The position numbers and the translations under genes are program-made. Below, piece after piece: positions 49,590 to 58,393 of a DNA stretch of 64,000 nt. Under the pieces are notes generated by a model. The model was given only the letters and a program-made list of their open reading frames with translations, searched no databases and was not told the origin of the DNA. The stretch's first letter is position 1. Each line of letters opens with the position of its first letter. Source of the stretch: Methanobacterium sp. SMA-27 (lineage in GTDB: Archaea; Methanobacteriota; Methanobacteria; Methanobacteriales; Methanobacteriaceae); NCBI RefSeq assembly GCF_000744455.1, contig NZ_JQLY01000001.1:1302001-1366000 (forward strand). Reading direction: 5' to 3'.

Positions 49590-49736
49590 TTAAAATAAAT
49601 TCATTCTTTTTGTAATCTTTCTCTGAGTTTTATAATACCATATATTATCCCCTATTATCCCTGCAATAATAAACCCTAAAAGAATTCCAATAAACAAAGC
49701 ACCTATACCCGTAAAAAGAGTGTTAATTATACCCAT
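49590..49736 (-). CDS. Small membrane protein (48 aa)
   Basis: An ATG at 49736 opens a 48-residue frame with one long hydrophobic, Gly/Ile-rich segment (about 3-30; FIGILLGFIIAGIIG), followed by a basic tail (KTQRKITKRMN). No clear ribosome binding site. It is plausible as a single-pass peptide, but the call rests on composition only. Confidence 0.4.
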   Translation of the reverse strand: MGIINTLFTGIGALFIGILLGFIIAGIIGDNIWYYKTQRKITKRMNLF

Positions 49737-49862
49737 AATTATTTATTTAAGCTTTCAAACTTATTTATTTTTTTATTTTATAAATTCCATTTTTTATATT
49801 GTTTTAACAAATTTTTTATTATTCCTTGATAATATATTATATAAAGGATTTGGGGGTATCTC

Positions 49863-50252
49863 ATGAATAAGACAATTAGAAAATTATATAAAATTTCATC
49901 TCCACCAGATGATGTTTGGCAGGCTTTGGTTGATCCTGAAATGATAGATAAGTGGAGTGGTAGTTCAAATAAGATGGATTCTGAGGTTGGAACAAATTTT
50001 GAGCTTTGGAATGGTGATATTTTTGGAAAGAATTTAGAAGTTATTCCTGGAAAAAAACTGGTTCAAGAGTGGTATGGTGGTAACTGGCCCAAACCATCAA
50101 AAGTTTCATTTACAATTAAAAAAGATCAAAACGGAACAATTCTCGAACTTGAGCAAATTAACGTCCCGGATGAACAGTTTGAAGACATTGATATTGGATG
50201 GGATGAATATTATCTCGGTCCGATGAAAGAAATGCTTGAAAATAATTCTTAA
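49863..50252 (+). CDS. AHSA1/SRPBCC-fold protein
   Basis: A 129-residue protein with GGGGG upstream. It begins with a beta strand and ISSPPDDVWQALVDPEMIDK, the typical START/SRPBCC opening, contains KKLVQEWYGGNWPKPSKVSF and ends in a helix. The closest known group is AHSA1-like proteins, which bind hydrophobic ligands or act with Hsp90. It has no catalytic motif. Confidence 0.75.
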   Translation: MNKTIRKLYKISSPPDDVWQALVDPEMIDKWSGSSNKMDSEVGTNFELWNGDIFGKNLEVIPGKKLVQEWYGGNWPKPSKVSFTIKKDQNGTILELEQINVPDEQFEDIDIGWDEYYLGPMKEMLENNS

Positions 50253-50467
50253 TATGTTTAATTCAATTTAATTCTATTTCAAATCTTTTTTAAGCTTAAA
50301 AGTTTTATTGGTCTTATTTTTGTATTTAATTCTATAATAATTTCTGTAGTACCAATAATGATAATAGTAATCTAGAAAAATAAATTTAACATAAAAACAA
50401 TAATAAAATATGTAGACTTTAAGTTAGTAATTTTTGTTATATTTCCAAATTCAAGGAGTTTTTACAT

Positions 50468-50878
50468 ATGGACACTAAACCAATAAAAGTATTATTAATC
50501 GAAGATAATATTGGTGATTATCAAATAATACTCAGAATGCTCGATAAAAGTGAAAATACTAAAGTTGAACTAACTCATGTTCCAAGATTATCTACCGGAT
50601 TAAAAGTTCTCCAAAATGATATATTTGACATTATACTTTTAGATCTAGGCTTACCTGATTGTCAGGGGTTAAAATCTTTTCAGGTTACATTAAAGAAACA
50701 TCCGTCAATTCCAATTATTATACTGACTGGTTTGGCAAACGAAGAAACTGGAATTAATGCCATAAAATATGGTGCTCAGGATTATTTAGTAAAAGGAGAA
50801 TTTAACGGCAAATTATTGGTAAGGGCTATTCAATATGCAATTGAACGTAAGAAAGTAGAAGGTTTATTTATTTATTAA
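50468..50878 (+). CDS. Single-domain response regulator
   Basis: A 136-residue receiver with IEDNIGD (acidic pocket), D59 in IILLDLGLP, Thr in IILTGL and Lys in YLVKGEF. It lacks an output domain. The VKGEF variant of the Lys motif is common in receivers that sit on hybrid kinases; this free protein probably relays phosphate from a kinase such as the one at 47721-49520. Confidence 0.86.
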   Translation: MDTKPIKVLLIEDNIGDYQIILRMLDKSENTKVELTHVPRLSTGLKVLQNDIFDIILLDLGLPDCQGLKSFQVTLKKHPSIPIIILTGLANEETGINAIKYGAQDYLVKGEFNGKLLVRAIQYAIERKKVEGLFIY

Positions 50879-50940
50879 TTTACCTTGTTCAATCAAAAAT
50901 TTGAAATAAAAAAAAGAATAAATAGAAAAAATTTAATTTT

Positions 50941-51210
50941 TTAGCTGTCTGTTATTGGAATCTTCCAGAGATATCCAACTTTTTTTCCTTTCTCTTGCTT
51001 ATTTTTTCCTTTTTTCTTTTTAACGTGAGCTTCACTGCCTTCCCAGGAATCTATTGTTTTGTCAAGATAATGGGCTATTTCTTCATTGTATTTTTTGGTT
51101 CCAATTGTGTAATTTTCAGTTTCATTATGAATATAGCTGATTCCTTCGCCTTTTTCTTCCATAACTTTTGTTATTTCCATTAATTTTTTATAAAACTTTT
51201 CAGACATCAT
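50941..51210 (-). CDS. Hypothetical protein (89 aa)
   Basis: ATG (ATGATG) after a GAAGGAGAAGG region. A soluble protein with a helical start (MMSEKFYKKLMEITKVMEEK) and a strongly basic patch (HVKKKKGKNKQEKGKKVG) before a hydrophobic end. Possibly nucleic-acid binding from charge alone. No family recognised. Confidence 0.55.
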   Translation of the reverse strand: MMSEKFYKKLMEITKVMEEKGEGISYIHNETENYTIGTKKYNEEIAHYLDKTIDSWEGSEAHVKKKKGKNKQEKGKKVGYLWKIPITDS

Positions 51211-51561
51211 TTTACGCCTTCTCCTTCTCTTATTATCTTTTTCTTCATGTTAATAAAGACGTATTTATAACAAATACGGATATTTGAGCAAAATACTTTG
51301 AATGATAAATTACTATATATAAGTTTATATGGATTAATGCTTCGTTTTTTTAAAGTTGAAAAAGTAAATTTTTTGATGAACCACATGTTTAAATTTCAAT
51401 TAAAAGTATCTATCAACAGAATGTTCAAGAGTTAAATAAAGAAATTTTAATAATTTATATTAAACACATTAAAATCATTAAATTTTGAATAATAATCTAT
51501 ATTACAATTTTAAAATAGTTACAAACTACAAGTTAACTATTTGGAGTAGGGGTTTAAAATA
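51211..51561. other. Intergenic stretch
   Basis: AT-rich divergent spacer of about 350 bases between the 89-residue gene and the ExoD-like gene. No gene or repeat seen. Confidence 0.4.
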
Positions 51562-52188
51562 GTGGTTAAGATATCTGATTGTGAAAAGGGTTATTCTTAC
51601 ACGATCACCCAAATATCCGGAAGAATTCCTCTAGAAGGAATGACTTTAAGAGAATTTTTAGAATTAATAGGTAAACGTGGCAGATTAATAACCTGTATGG
51701 TACTTGCAGCACCATTTTTGATACCTATATCAATCCCTGGAACCGGGGTTGTTGTTGGATTTATTATTTTGATAATCAGTTTGAGTATAATGCTCAATAA
51801 ATACTATTTAGTGCCGGATATATTATTAAATCGTGAAATGTCGTATACTAACCTTGTTAAAGTGCTGAATGCTTGTATCAGAATTTTATCTTTTCTTGGA
51901 AAATATATGAAACCACGATTAAAATTAATGACAAATAAAAAGTTTAGCAGTATATCAAACAATATTTTTCTAGTTATAAGTTCTGTTCTTTTTATTATCC
52001 CATTACCAATTCCGCTGACAGACACATTACCTGCATTGGGAATATTCTTTCTATCTACAGGGATACTTGAATGCGATGGTTATTTAATTCTCTCAGGATA
52101 TTTTGTGGTTGTTATAACAGCAATCTACTTCACATTATTTACATTAATGGGGTTAAAAATTATTTTTGGATTAAATATTTTTAGATAA
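51562..52188 (+). CDS. ExoD-like membrane protein
   Basis: A 208-residue protein beginning at GTG (GGGG upstream). It follows the ExoD/DUF pattern: a short N-terminal amphipathic helix (MTLREFLELIGKRGR), then hydrophobic helices with MVLAAPFLIPISIPG and IPLPIPLTDTLPALG, a repeated P-I/L-P turn typical of this family, and ending in membrane helices. In rhizobia ExoD is needed for exopolysaccharide production; here the role is not known. Confidence 0.78.
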   Translation: MVKISDCEKGYSYTITQISGRIPLEGMTLREFLELIGKRGRLITCMVLAAPFLIPISIPGTGVVVGFIILIISLSIMLNKYYLVPDILLNREMSYTNLVKVLNACIRILSFLGKYMKPRLKLMTNKKFSSISNNIFLVISSVLFIIPLPIPLTDTLPALGIFFLSTGILECDGYLILSGYFVVVITAIYFTLFTLMGLKIIFGLNIFR

Positions 52189-52302
52189 CAACAATTTTTT
52201 CCAAAAATTTTTCTTACTTTATTAACATAAATAAATGGGACAGAAAATTTGTTTAATGAATTATTAATTGTAGAGAATTAATATTTTTTTTGAGGTGTTA
52301 TT

Positions 52303-52561
52303 TTGGAACCAGAACCTGTTAAAGGAATTGTTAAAAGGGTGTAAAGTAGTATGTGAACCTGAGGTGCTAAAAGATTATGGTGAGGGAGTTAAAGTCATTA
52401 GTTGTTTCTGAAAAACGTTTTTCAACATTTATGAGTAGTTTACTGGAAATGGAAGATGATCTAGTTAAATAAAAGAATTGGATTTGAGTGGTACTCTTAA
52501 AAATATAGAGGACGTTAGGAAGAAAATCGAATTAAATTTAAAGGAATTATCCTTACAGTGA
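52303..52561 (+). pseudogene. Small decayed gene with at least three frameshifts
   Basis: GAGGTG five bases before a TTG at 52303 marks an old start (EPEPVK). Protein-like text then jumps frame several times: LLKGCKVVCEPEVLKDYGEG, then VVSEKRFSTFMSSLLEMEDD, then ELDLSGTLKNIEDVRKKI ending at a stop at 52559-52561. Strung together they give a compact protein of about 85 residues with a helical end. At least three single-base shifts are needed, so the gene is dead. No family recognised. Confidence 0.55.
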
Positions 52562-52658
52562 ATATTTAGATTAAATTGATTAAGAATAGCTTTTTCAAAT
52601 ATTTTAATATTCTTTTAAATAGTCTAATCCATATTTTACATTCAATCTATTCTAAATT

Positions 52659-53183
52659 TTAATCAATTTTTAGCTTTAACCTTTTTTTCTCTAATTTAGG
52701 AATTTTTAGAGTTAATACTGAGTCTTTGAACGTACCTTCAGCTTTTTCAAAGTCTACTTTGGTTGGTAGTGTAAAAGATCTATCGATCTTACCATAGCTC
52801 CGTTCCCTTTGAATGTAATTAACATCTTTATCAGTTACATCATCTTCAAATTCAGCACATATATCCACTATATCTTCTCCAATTGCAATTTCTACATCTT
52901 CTTTTTTCAGCCGAGGAAGATCTGCAATGAAAATAATTGAATCATTAGTTTCTATTATATCAACCATTGTTTTATTATTAAAAATAGTATAATCAGATAA
53001 AACCCTGTTGAATTCTTCCTGTTTGTCTTTGATGTAAGTTATTATATCATTTAATGATGTGTCAGAGGTTTCATATTTTTTAGAATCTGCCTTTTTATGT
53101 AAATCCATAGAAATATTTTTATTTTCAATTTTTTCTGTGTTCATTTTACTTGATTTCAGTTTTACATTATCTTTTTCAACCAT
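52659..53183 (-). CDS. Small heat-shock protein (Hsp20/alpha-crystallin)
   Basis: A 174-residue protein; ATG 53183 has GGGTG upstream and is favoured over the in-frame TTG at 53198. The N-terminal 75 residues are charged and coiled. The alpha-crystallin domain starts around residue 85 (IIFIADLPRLKKEDVEIAIG), has the conserved YIQRERSYGKIDRSFTLPTK and the A-x-x-x-G-x-L consensus as AEGTFKDSVLTLKIP. The usual IxI end is not clear. It is an ATP-independent holdase. Confidence 0.92.
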   Translation of the reverse strand: MVEKDNVKLKSSKMNTEKIENKNISMDLHKKADSKKYETSDTSLNDIITYIKDKQEEFNRVLSDYTIFNNKTMVDIIETNDSIIFIADLPRLKKEDVEIAIGEDIVDICAEFEDDVTDKDVNYIQRERSYGKIDRSFTLPTKVDFEKAEGTFKDSVLTLKIPKLEKKRLKLKID

Positions 53184-53370
53184 TAATTTCACCCTCAAAT
53201 TTTTTAGTTATGGATAGTATCTAGGCATTGAACATTCCCCTTCTCTACATAACAATTTTAAATCCTATTACATCTTCATACACCATAATTAATAAATATT
53301 ACGATCCAAATGAATAATTTTTTTAATTATAAATTTTTTTTCAAGTTATATTCAATCCAAAACATTTATC

Positions 53371-53388
53371 TATGTTCGTTTGAACATT
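53371..53388 (+). promoter_or_regulatory. Palindromic operator of the ArsR-CDF operon
   Basis: A perfect 6-4-6 inverted repeat, ATGTTC-GTTT-GAACAT at 53372-53387, lies eight bases before the ArsR start codon and next to a TATA-like TTTATCT at 53365-53371. Its form and place match sites bound by SmtB/CadC-type repressors, so autoregulation is expected. Confidence 0.7.
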
Positions 53389-53395
53389 AATTCAT

Positions 53396-53761
53396 ATGAC
53401 TAGTCATGATTGTGAAATTGATCTAGCTGATGAAACTGCTGTAAGAGAAGTAAAATCAAAAATGTTAGATAACGAGATATTCTTAAAGATCTCCGAAGAT
53501 TTTAAAATTTTCAGCGACCCCACAAGGGTTAAAATTCTCTATGCATTATCTCAAAGAGAGTTATGTGTTTGTGATCTAGCATCGCTACTAGAAATGACAC
53601 ACTCTGCTATATCACATCAACTGAGAATTATGCGAAATAGCAATCTAGTTAAATTCAAAAAAGTAGGTAAAAACGTTTATTATTCCCTCCGAGATGAGCA
53701 TATCAATATTATGTTAAGAATGGGAATTGAACATGCTAGTGAATCAATAATTAAAGGGTGA
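53396..53761 (+). CDS. ArsR/SmtB family metal-sensing repressor
   Basis: A 121-residue winged-helix protein. The metal-site motif ELCVCDLA sits at the start of the sensor helix, the DNA-recognition helix is THSAISHQLRIM, and the C-terminal helix ends HINIMLRMGIEHASE, with extra His residues that could form the alpha-5 zinc site. An N-terminal HDCE adds a further possible ligand as in CadC. The adjacent cation-efflux gene and operator show a metal-responsive switch, for zinc, cadmium, lead or cobalt. Confidence 0.92.
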   Translation: MTSHDCEIDLADETAVREVKSKMLDNEIFLKISEDFKIFSDPTRVKILYALSQRELCVCDLASLLEMTHSAISHQLRIMRNSNLVKFKKVGKNVYYSLRDEHINIMLRMGIEHASESIIKG

Positions 53762-53766
53762 TCAAT

Positions 53767-54681
53767 TTGGATAAAACAGATGAAAGACAAAAAATCGGTA
53801 GAAATGCTTCAGCTGTTGCAATTTCTGGAAATACATTTCTAACTATTTTCAACTTCATAATAGGTTTAATTTCTGGAAGTAGTGCCCTGGTTGCTGAATC
53901 AGCACATACTCTATCAGATGTTTTAACATCCATAATTGCTTTTATTGGTTTCAAAATTGGAATGAAACCCGCAGATGATGATCATCAATATGGGCATGGA
54001 AGAGCGGAACCATTGGTTGGACTTGTAATAGTTGTCTTTTTGGTTGTTGTTGCATACGAGATTTTGAGTGGTGTGTATATAAAACTTACATCCACCACTC
54101 CTTTAGCACCTCCAGAATTAATTGCAGCCTTAATGGCATTTATTGGTATATTCATAAACTTGGCTATGACAACTTATCTTATGAGGGCAGGGAAAAAAAT
54201 TAACAGTCCTGCCATAATAGCTGATGGACAGCATCAAAAAGTGGATATATTTTCATGTATTGCAATTTTAGTTGGAGTAATAGGGGCTCAATTAGGTTTT
54301 CCAATATTAGACCCTCTTGTAGCTATTTTCATTTCCATAATTGTTATTAAAACAGCTTTTGAACTTGCAAGAGACAATGTAAATGTTATAATGGGAAAAG
54401 TACCATCCGATACTATTTTAGACGAAGTTAGATCTGCAGCAAAAAAAGTTGATAATGTTAAAGGAGTTCATAGTATAAAAATAAATCCAATGGGCCCATA
54501 TTCCTCTGCAGAACTCCATATTGAAGTTGATGGAAATATAAAATTAAAAGATGCACATGAAATAGCACATAACGTAGAAAAACGGATAATTAATGATGTA
54601 TCTGCAATAAAGATGGCCATAATCCATGTATGTCCATTCGAAGAAGAATGTGCCACATCAGGAAATGATAAAGTACTTTAA
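53767..54681 (+). CDS. Cation diffusion facilitator (zinc/cadmium efflux)
   Basis: A 304-residue transporter starting at TTG 53767; GGGTGA, which contains the stop codon of the repressor gene, is its ribosome binding site, so the two are coupled. It has six membrane helices with the zinc-site motifs HTLSDVLTS (H-x3-D in TM2) and HQYGHGRAEP, and a second HxxxD in TM5 (DGQHQKVDIFS). The C-terminal cytosolic domain ends HVCPFEEECA. It is a dimeric metal:H+ antiporter of the ZitB/FieF group, expected to be derepressed by the metal it exports. Confidence 0.93.
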   Translation: MDKTDERQKIGRNASAVAISGNTFLTIFNFIIGLISGSSALVAESAHTLSDVLTSIIAFIGFKIGMKPADDDHQYGHGRAEPLVGLVIVVFLVVVAYEILSGVYIKLTSTTPLAPPELIAALMAFIGIFINLAMTTYLMRAGKKINSPAIIADGQHQKVDIFSCIAILVGVIGAQLGFPILDPLVAIFISIIVIKTAFELARDNVNVIMGKVPSDTILDEVRSAAKKVDNVKGVHSIKINPMGPYSSAELHIEVDGNIKLKDAHEIAHNVEKRIINDVSAIKMAIIHVCPFEEECATSGNDKVL

Positions 54682-54724
54682 TTTTTTAATATGCCTTAAT
54701 TATTTTTTTTATAAAAATTTGAAA

Positions 54725-55710
54725 TTATTTACTATTCTGCCTATGACCCAAATGTAATATGTGTTTAAAGGGTAGGATACCCTCATCTAATGTTTGGGAT
54801 ATTAAATTTCCATGGGGTTTATCATAATAAAACTCGGTAAGATTATTTAAAGCATAAATCGAACCATTAATGGCCATATTACGTATTTTATAATTATCCA
54901 TCATTTAAAAGAGATTTTAAATGGCTTAAATGACCATTTTCTCTAAATGTCAAAGCATAAATATTTGATAATTGATTTTAAAATAGGTTTCTTCCGTTAC
55001 ATCTTAAATTTTTAAGTTTGGAATATGGTATTATTTCAGGTTCGTGAGGATTCAGAAAATAATCATCAACTTCTGACTCATTGATTCGCATTATATCATG
55101 ACCCCTATCCAATTCAATTAACAATTTCAAAATACTATAAATCATATCCTCCCATGAATAAAGAAATTTAGAACCTTTAAAAATGGATGTAAATCTAGAA
55201 TTAAATTTTTTTATTGAATATTTATTTAATGGTAAAATATTGGATTTATGAAAAACATTATCCTCTAAATTATTTATGAGATGATAAAAATTTTAAAGCT
55301 ATAATCAAATATTTCATATTTATTTATATCACCAATTATAATGTCAAGTGATTCTTCTGCAGATGTTCTCAAAGAAGCATCATTGCAACATTTCATTTCC
55401 TTGAGTTCTTTAACTATGAATTTACGGATGCATTCATCTTGAATCACCAAATATAGCCTTCCTAGACTTGATGCAACTACTTCCTTATTTTCATGGGATA
55501 TAAGGGTTGTAATTATCTCTAATCCCATTTTTAAATCGTAATTATCTGTGGTATCAAATAATTTGCGTATAAAATATTTAAATTCAAATCAAATGTTTCA
55601 GGTGATGAAATAGTAGGGTAATGTACAGGTTCAAATTTATTGGATAATAAAGTATCTCCTAAATTTTTCTCTTCATAATAATTAGTTTTGAAATTTATCC
55701 TTGCTGACAT
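54725..55710 (-). pseudogene. Decayed HEAT-like repeat protein
   Basis: The ATG at 55710 has AGGGGG six bases upstream. Pieces: MSARINFKTNYYEEKNLG to LNLNI; shift at about 55573; then RKLFDTTDNYDLKMGLEIIT to YSFKIF; shift at a T-run near 55290; then YHLINNLEDNVFHKSNIL to NGRNLF; an in-frame TAA near 54987; then NIYALTFRENGHLSHLKSLL; another shift at about 54897; then YKIRNMAINGSIYALNNLTE to a stop at 54725-54727. At least three frameshifts and one nonsense codon make it a real pseudogene, about 330 codons long. Repeated helix pairs of about 35 residues suggest HEAT-like repeats. Confidence 0.65.
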
Positions 55711-55741
55711 CTGCATCCCCCTATCCGTTTTTAATTTAATT

Positions 55742-56014
55742 TTAAAGATCATTTTTTTCAAGAATTAAAAGACTTTCTGCTAAAAAATCCAAAACTCTCT
55801 TTCTCTCATCGAAAGATACATCCTTTTTCATAAGCGAGTTTAACAACTCTGTAATACTTCTTACAGAAAAATTACCTTCACAAACATCCATAAGCAAGAT
55901 ATCTCTTTTACCGATATCTTTTGATGGTATTACACTTACAACAGCCCAAACCTCCCCAGCATCCCCTTTCAAATCTAATGTGAACGAATATTTAATTTCA
56001 TTGTTATATTTCAT
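55742..56014 (-). CDS. Hypothetical protein (90 aa)
   Basis: The ATG at 56014 with AAGGTG upstream is preferred over the ATG at 56044. The product starts with beta strands (KYNNEIKYSFTLDLKG, EVWAVVSVIPSKD) and ends in two helices (SITELLNSLMKKD, KRVLDFLAESLL). It is 31 bases from the decayed HEAT-like gene and probably shared an operon with it. No family recognised. Confidence 0.58.
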   Translation of the reverse strand: MKYNNEIKYSFTLDLKGDAGEVWAVVSVIPSKDIGKRDILLMDVCEGNFSVRSITELLNSLMKKDVSFDERKRVLDFLAESLLILEKNDL

Positions 56015-56357
56015 TCTATTGCACCTTATTACATCTTTAATCACAATAATAAATATAACTTTCTATACATTGAAATGAATTAAAAATAAGAATTTGAATG
56101 ATTAAAAAAATCATGAAAAAAAATTGAAAATTTTTCTATTTTAATTAATCCAAATTAAGCAATATTCATTTTAGTGTTTAATTGTGTAATCAAATGGAAT
56201 ATTTGGAATATACAAATCTAAAGATTAAAATATGACCTTAAACATAATATTAGATTTAACCAACTAATATTCACAAGCAATTAAAATGCAATGATGAATT
56301 GGTATTTTGATATTCTCTTAAAATAAAAATTTCATAAATTTTTAATAAGGAGTGTAT
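56015..56357. other. Intergenic stretch
   Basis: About 340 AT-rich bases between divergent genes, ending in the AAGGAG ribosome binding site of the next small gene. No repeat or RNA seen. Confidence 0.4.
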
Positions 56358-56528
56358 ATGACAGAAATATACAGAATGTATGCCATATTGTTATTAATAT
56401 CAACAATTACGATATTATATCTGTCATTTTACAGTTGGGATAACTTTAAAAAGTATGACCTAACCGATTTTTCATTTAATTTTTCTGTTCAATCTCACCC
56501 TTTACTGGATTATTCATTAGATTGTTAA
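56358..56528 (+). CDS. Small single-pass membrane protein (56 aa)
   Basis: ATG with AAGGAG six bases upstream. A hydrophobic segment (about 7-25; AILLLISTITILYLSF) follows a short polar N terminus; the rest is a polar tail (SWDNFKKYDLTDFSFNFS). The ribosome binding site is among the better ones in this window, so it is likely translated. Function unknown. Confidence 0.52.
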   Translation: MTEIYRMYAILLLISTITILYLSFYSWDNFKKYDLTDFSFNFSVQSHPLLDYSLDC

Positions 56529-56595
56529 GGGTTAATTGAGTAAATCTCTAAAAAACAAGATTTAATCAAATTAAAAAAAATGATTGGAGGATAAT

Positions 56596-56907
56596 ATGAC
56601 AATAAGAGTGAGAAATGAAAACACTTGGGAAAGCGAAGAAAATGAATTTGTTGAATACGTTGGAAAGGGTTCAGTTCTTGAAAATCCATATACAAGCGGC
56701 TGTAGAAGAAAATTAAAGGATCAATACAGAAAATATTTAATTGAACTATCAAGTGAGAGCCCTGAATGGCAGAGAATCGTTGAATTAAAAAAAATACATG
56801 AAGATGGAGAAGATTTGAATCTTTTATGCTCCTGCTACCCTGATCCTTGCCACTCTAACATTATCATCGATGCAATAACCGGAAAAATCAGTCCAAAAAA
56901 AGATTAA
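56596..56907 (+). CDS. DUF4326 domain protein
   Basis: A 103-residue protein; ATG 56596 has GGAGG upstream. The family signature is ENPYTSG near the N terminus, a central helix with YRKYLIEL, and LNLLCSCYPDPCHSNIIID at the end (C-x-C-x-P-x-x-C-H). It probably binds a metal or nucleotide; no function is established. Found across bacteria, phages and archaea. Confidence 0.82.
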   Translation: MTIRVRNENTWESEENEFVEYVGKGSVLENPYTSGCRRKLKDQYRKYLIELSSESPEWQRIVELKKIHEDGEDLNLLCSCYPDPCHSNIIIDAITGKISPKKD

Positions 56908-57052
56908 AATATAAAAAAAATTTAGATAGTTAAACTAATTAAATATTTATTTAGGATATTTTTATACGTTAAAGGATAATAGAATAAAATAATTAATTAT
57001 CCAAAAATTCTATATAATCCAAGTTTAACACCCAACATATTTTTAATAACCA

Positions 57053-57508
57053 TTAATGGGTTGCATTCAGTTCTGTTTTAATATCTGAATTTATGTCCTT
57101 AAATGAATTTATTCGTATTAATATGTCTTGTTTAGATATATTACCCGTGAATATATTCTTTTGTGCATTTGATATCTTATTCAAAGTATTAATGGCCAAT
57201 TCACGATTTTTAATCACTGCATTTAATTGTTTGTTCTTCTCTTCAAGTGATATACTTCCCTTACTGTATTTATCTTCAATAATAGTTACCTGGGAATTGT
57301 ATAATGAATTAATGTAGTTGTTCAATGCATTATTTTGAATTTCAATTGAATCAACTATTTTAAGTTCACTACTTGTTTTTTCAGTATTAATCAAGTTTCC
57401 ATTACTGTAAAAAATCATGTCCTGTGTAAAGTACAATAAAAATGCAACGGTAACAACCATTACAGCAACACACACAAATAATATATTTTTACTATTTTTG
57501 AAATTCAT
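57053..57508 (-). CDS. Membrane-anchored hypothetical protein (151 aa)
   Basis: One N-terminal hydrophobic helix (about 9-27, ILFVCVAVMVVTVAFLLYF) is preceded by Asn and Lys residues and followed by a polar, helix-rich extracellular part, likely a signal anchor rather than a cleaved signal. The external part has coiled-coil heptads (about 65-125) and several Asn-rich stretches. No domain recognised. Confidence 0.62.
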   Translation of the reverse strand: MNFKNSKNILFVCVAVMVVTVAFLLYFTQDMIFYSNGNLINTEKTSSELKIVDSIEIQNNALNNYINSLYNSQVTIIEDKYSKGSISLEEKNKQLNAVIKNRELAINTLNKISNAQKNIFTGNISKQDILIRINSFKDINSDIKTELNATH

Positions 57509-57715
57509 TAGATTTTAGTTGAATTAAACAATAGTTAAATTTAATGATTTAATTGCAATTATCTAATCGAGTTTTAGGTAAATTTATATATTAAATTCAA
57601 CGATCTTTATTGGGTTTAAAAATTTAGTAATACCATATTAAAATTTAAAGACATTACACAGTAATTTTAACTTTATACAATCATCCGGTTGTTTATGGTT
57701 TAAAGGGGGTATTTG

Positions 57716-58372
57716 ATGTATGTGATTATCATGGGTGGTGGAAGAGTTGGACTGACACTTGCTTCAGCAATGATAAAAGCCAGTTTTGACGTTACTCTCA
57801 TAGAAAAGGATCAAGAACTCTGCAACCAAGCAGCAAGTGAATTAGATGCCCTTGTTATATGTGGAAATGGTACAGATTTAAAATCTTTAGAAGAAGCTAA
57901 TATATCTGAAGCAGATGCATTTGTTGCAGCAACTGGAAATGATGAAGCTAACTTACTTGCATGTATCCTGGTTAAAGATTACAATCCAAAAAAACTTATT
58001 GCTAGAATAAGTGATCCAACTCATGAAGAGGCTTTTAGAAAAGTTGGTATCGATGCAACTGTAAGTCCAGAACTCACAGCAGCAGCTTATCTTGAAAAAC
58101 TGATTATAAGGCCAAAAATTGCAGATATGGTTATTCTTGGTAAAGGTAATGCAGAACTTTTAGATATTCCCGTTGAAAACAGTAAAGTTATGGGGAAAAA
58201 AATCGGAGAAATAAGTCCAACAAAAAATTATGTTATATGTGCCATTTATAAAGGTCCAGAATATGAAATCCGTATGCCAGAACCAGAGATTATACTAGAA
58301 GCAGGGGATAAAATTTCCATTCTTATAAAAACTAAACATATCAAAGATGTTGTAAAGAAGTTCCTAAAATAA
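57716..58372 (+). CDS. trkA: Potassium uptake regulator TrkA (RCK protein)
   Basis: A 218-residue protein; ATG 57716 has GGGGGT upstream. It contains a Rossmann fold with [11 protein letters not shown] and the Asp/Glu ending of the second strand (VTLIEKDQE) for NAD(H), and a TrkA_C domain (about 135-218, ending with [14 protein letters not shown]). It gates the TrkH channel according to nucleotide state. The trkH gene starts 21 bases later, so they form one operon. Confidence 0.95.
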   Translation: MYVIIMGGGRVGLTLASAMIKASFDVTLIEKDQELCNQAASELDALVICGNGTDLKSLEEANISEADAFVAATGNDEANLLACILVKDYNPKKLIARISDPTHEEAFRKVGIDATVSPELTAAAYLEKLIIRPKIADMVILGKGNAELLDIPVENSKVMGKKIGEISPTKNYVICAIYKGPEYEIRMPEPEIILEAGDKISILIKTKHIKDVVKKFLK

Positions 58373-58393
58373 AAGTAAGGAAGGTTTGATTAA

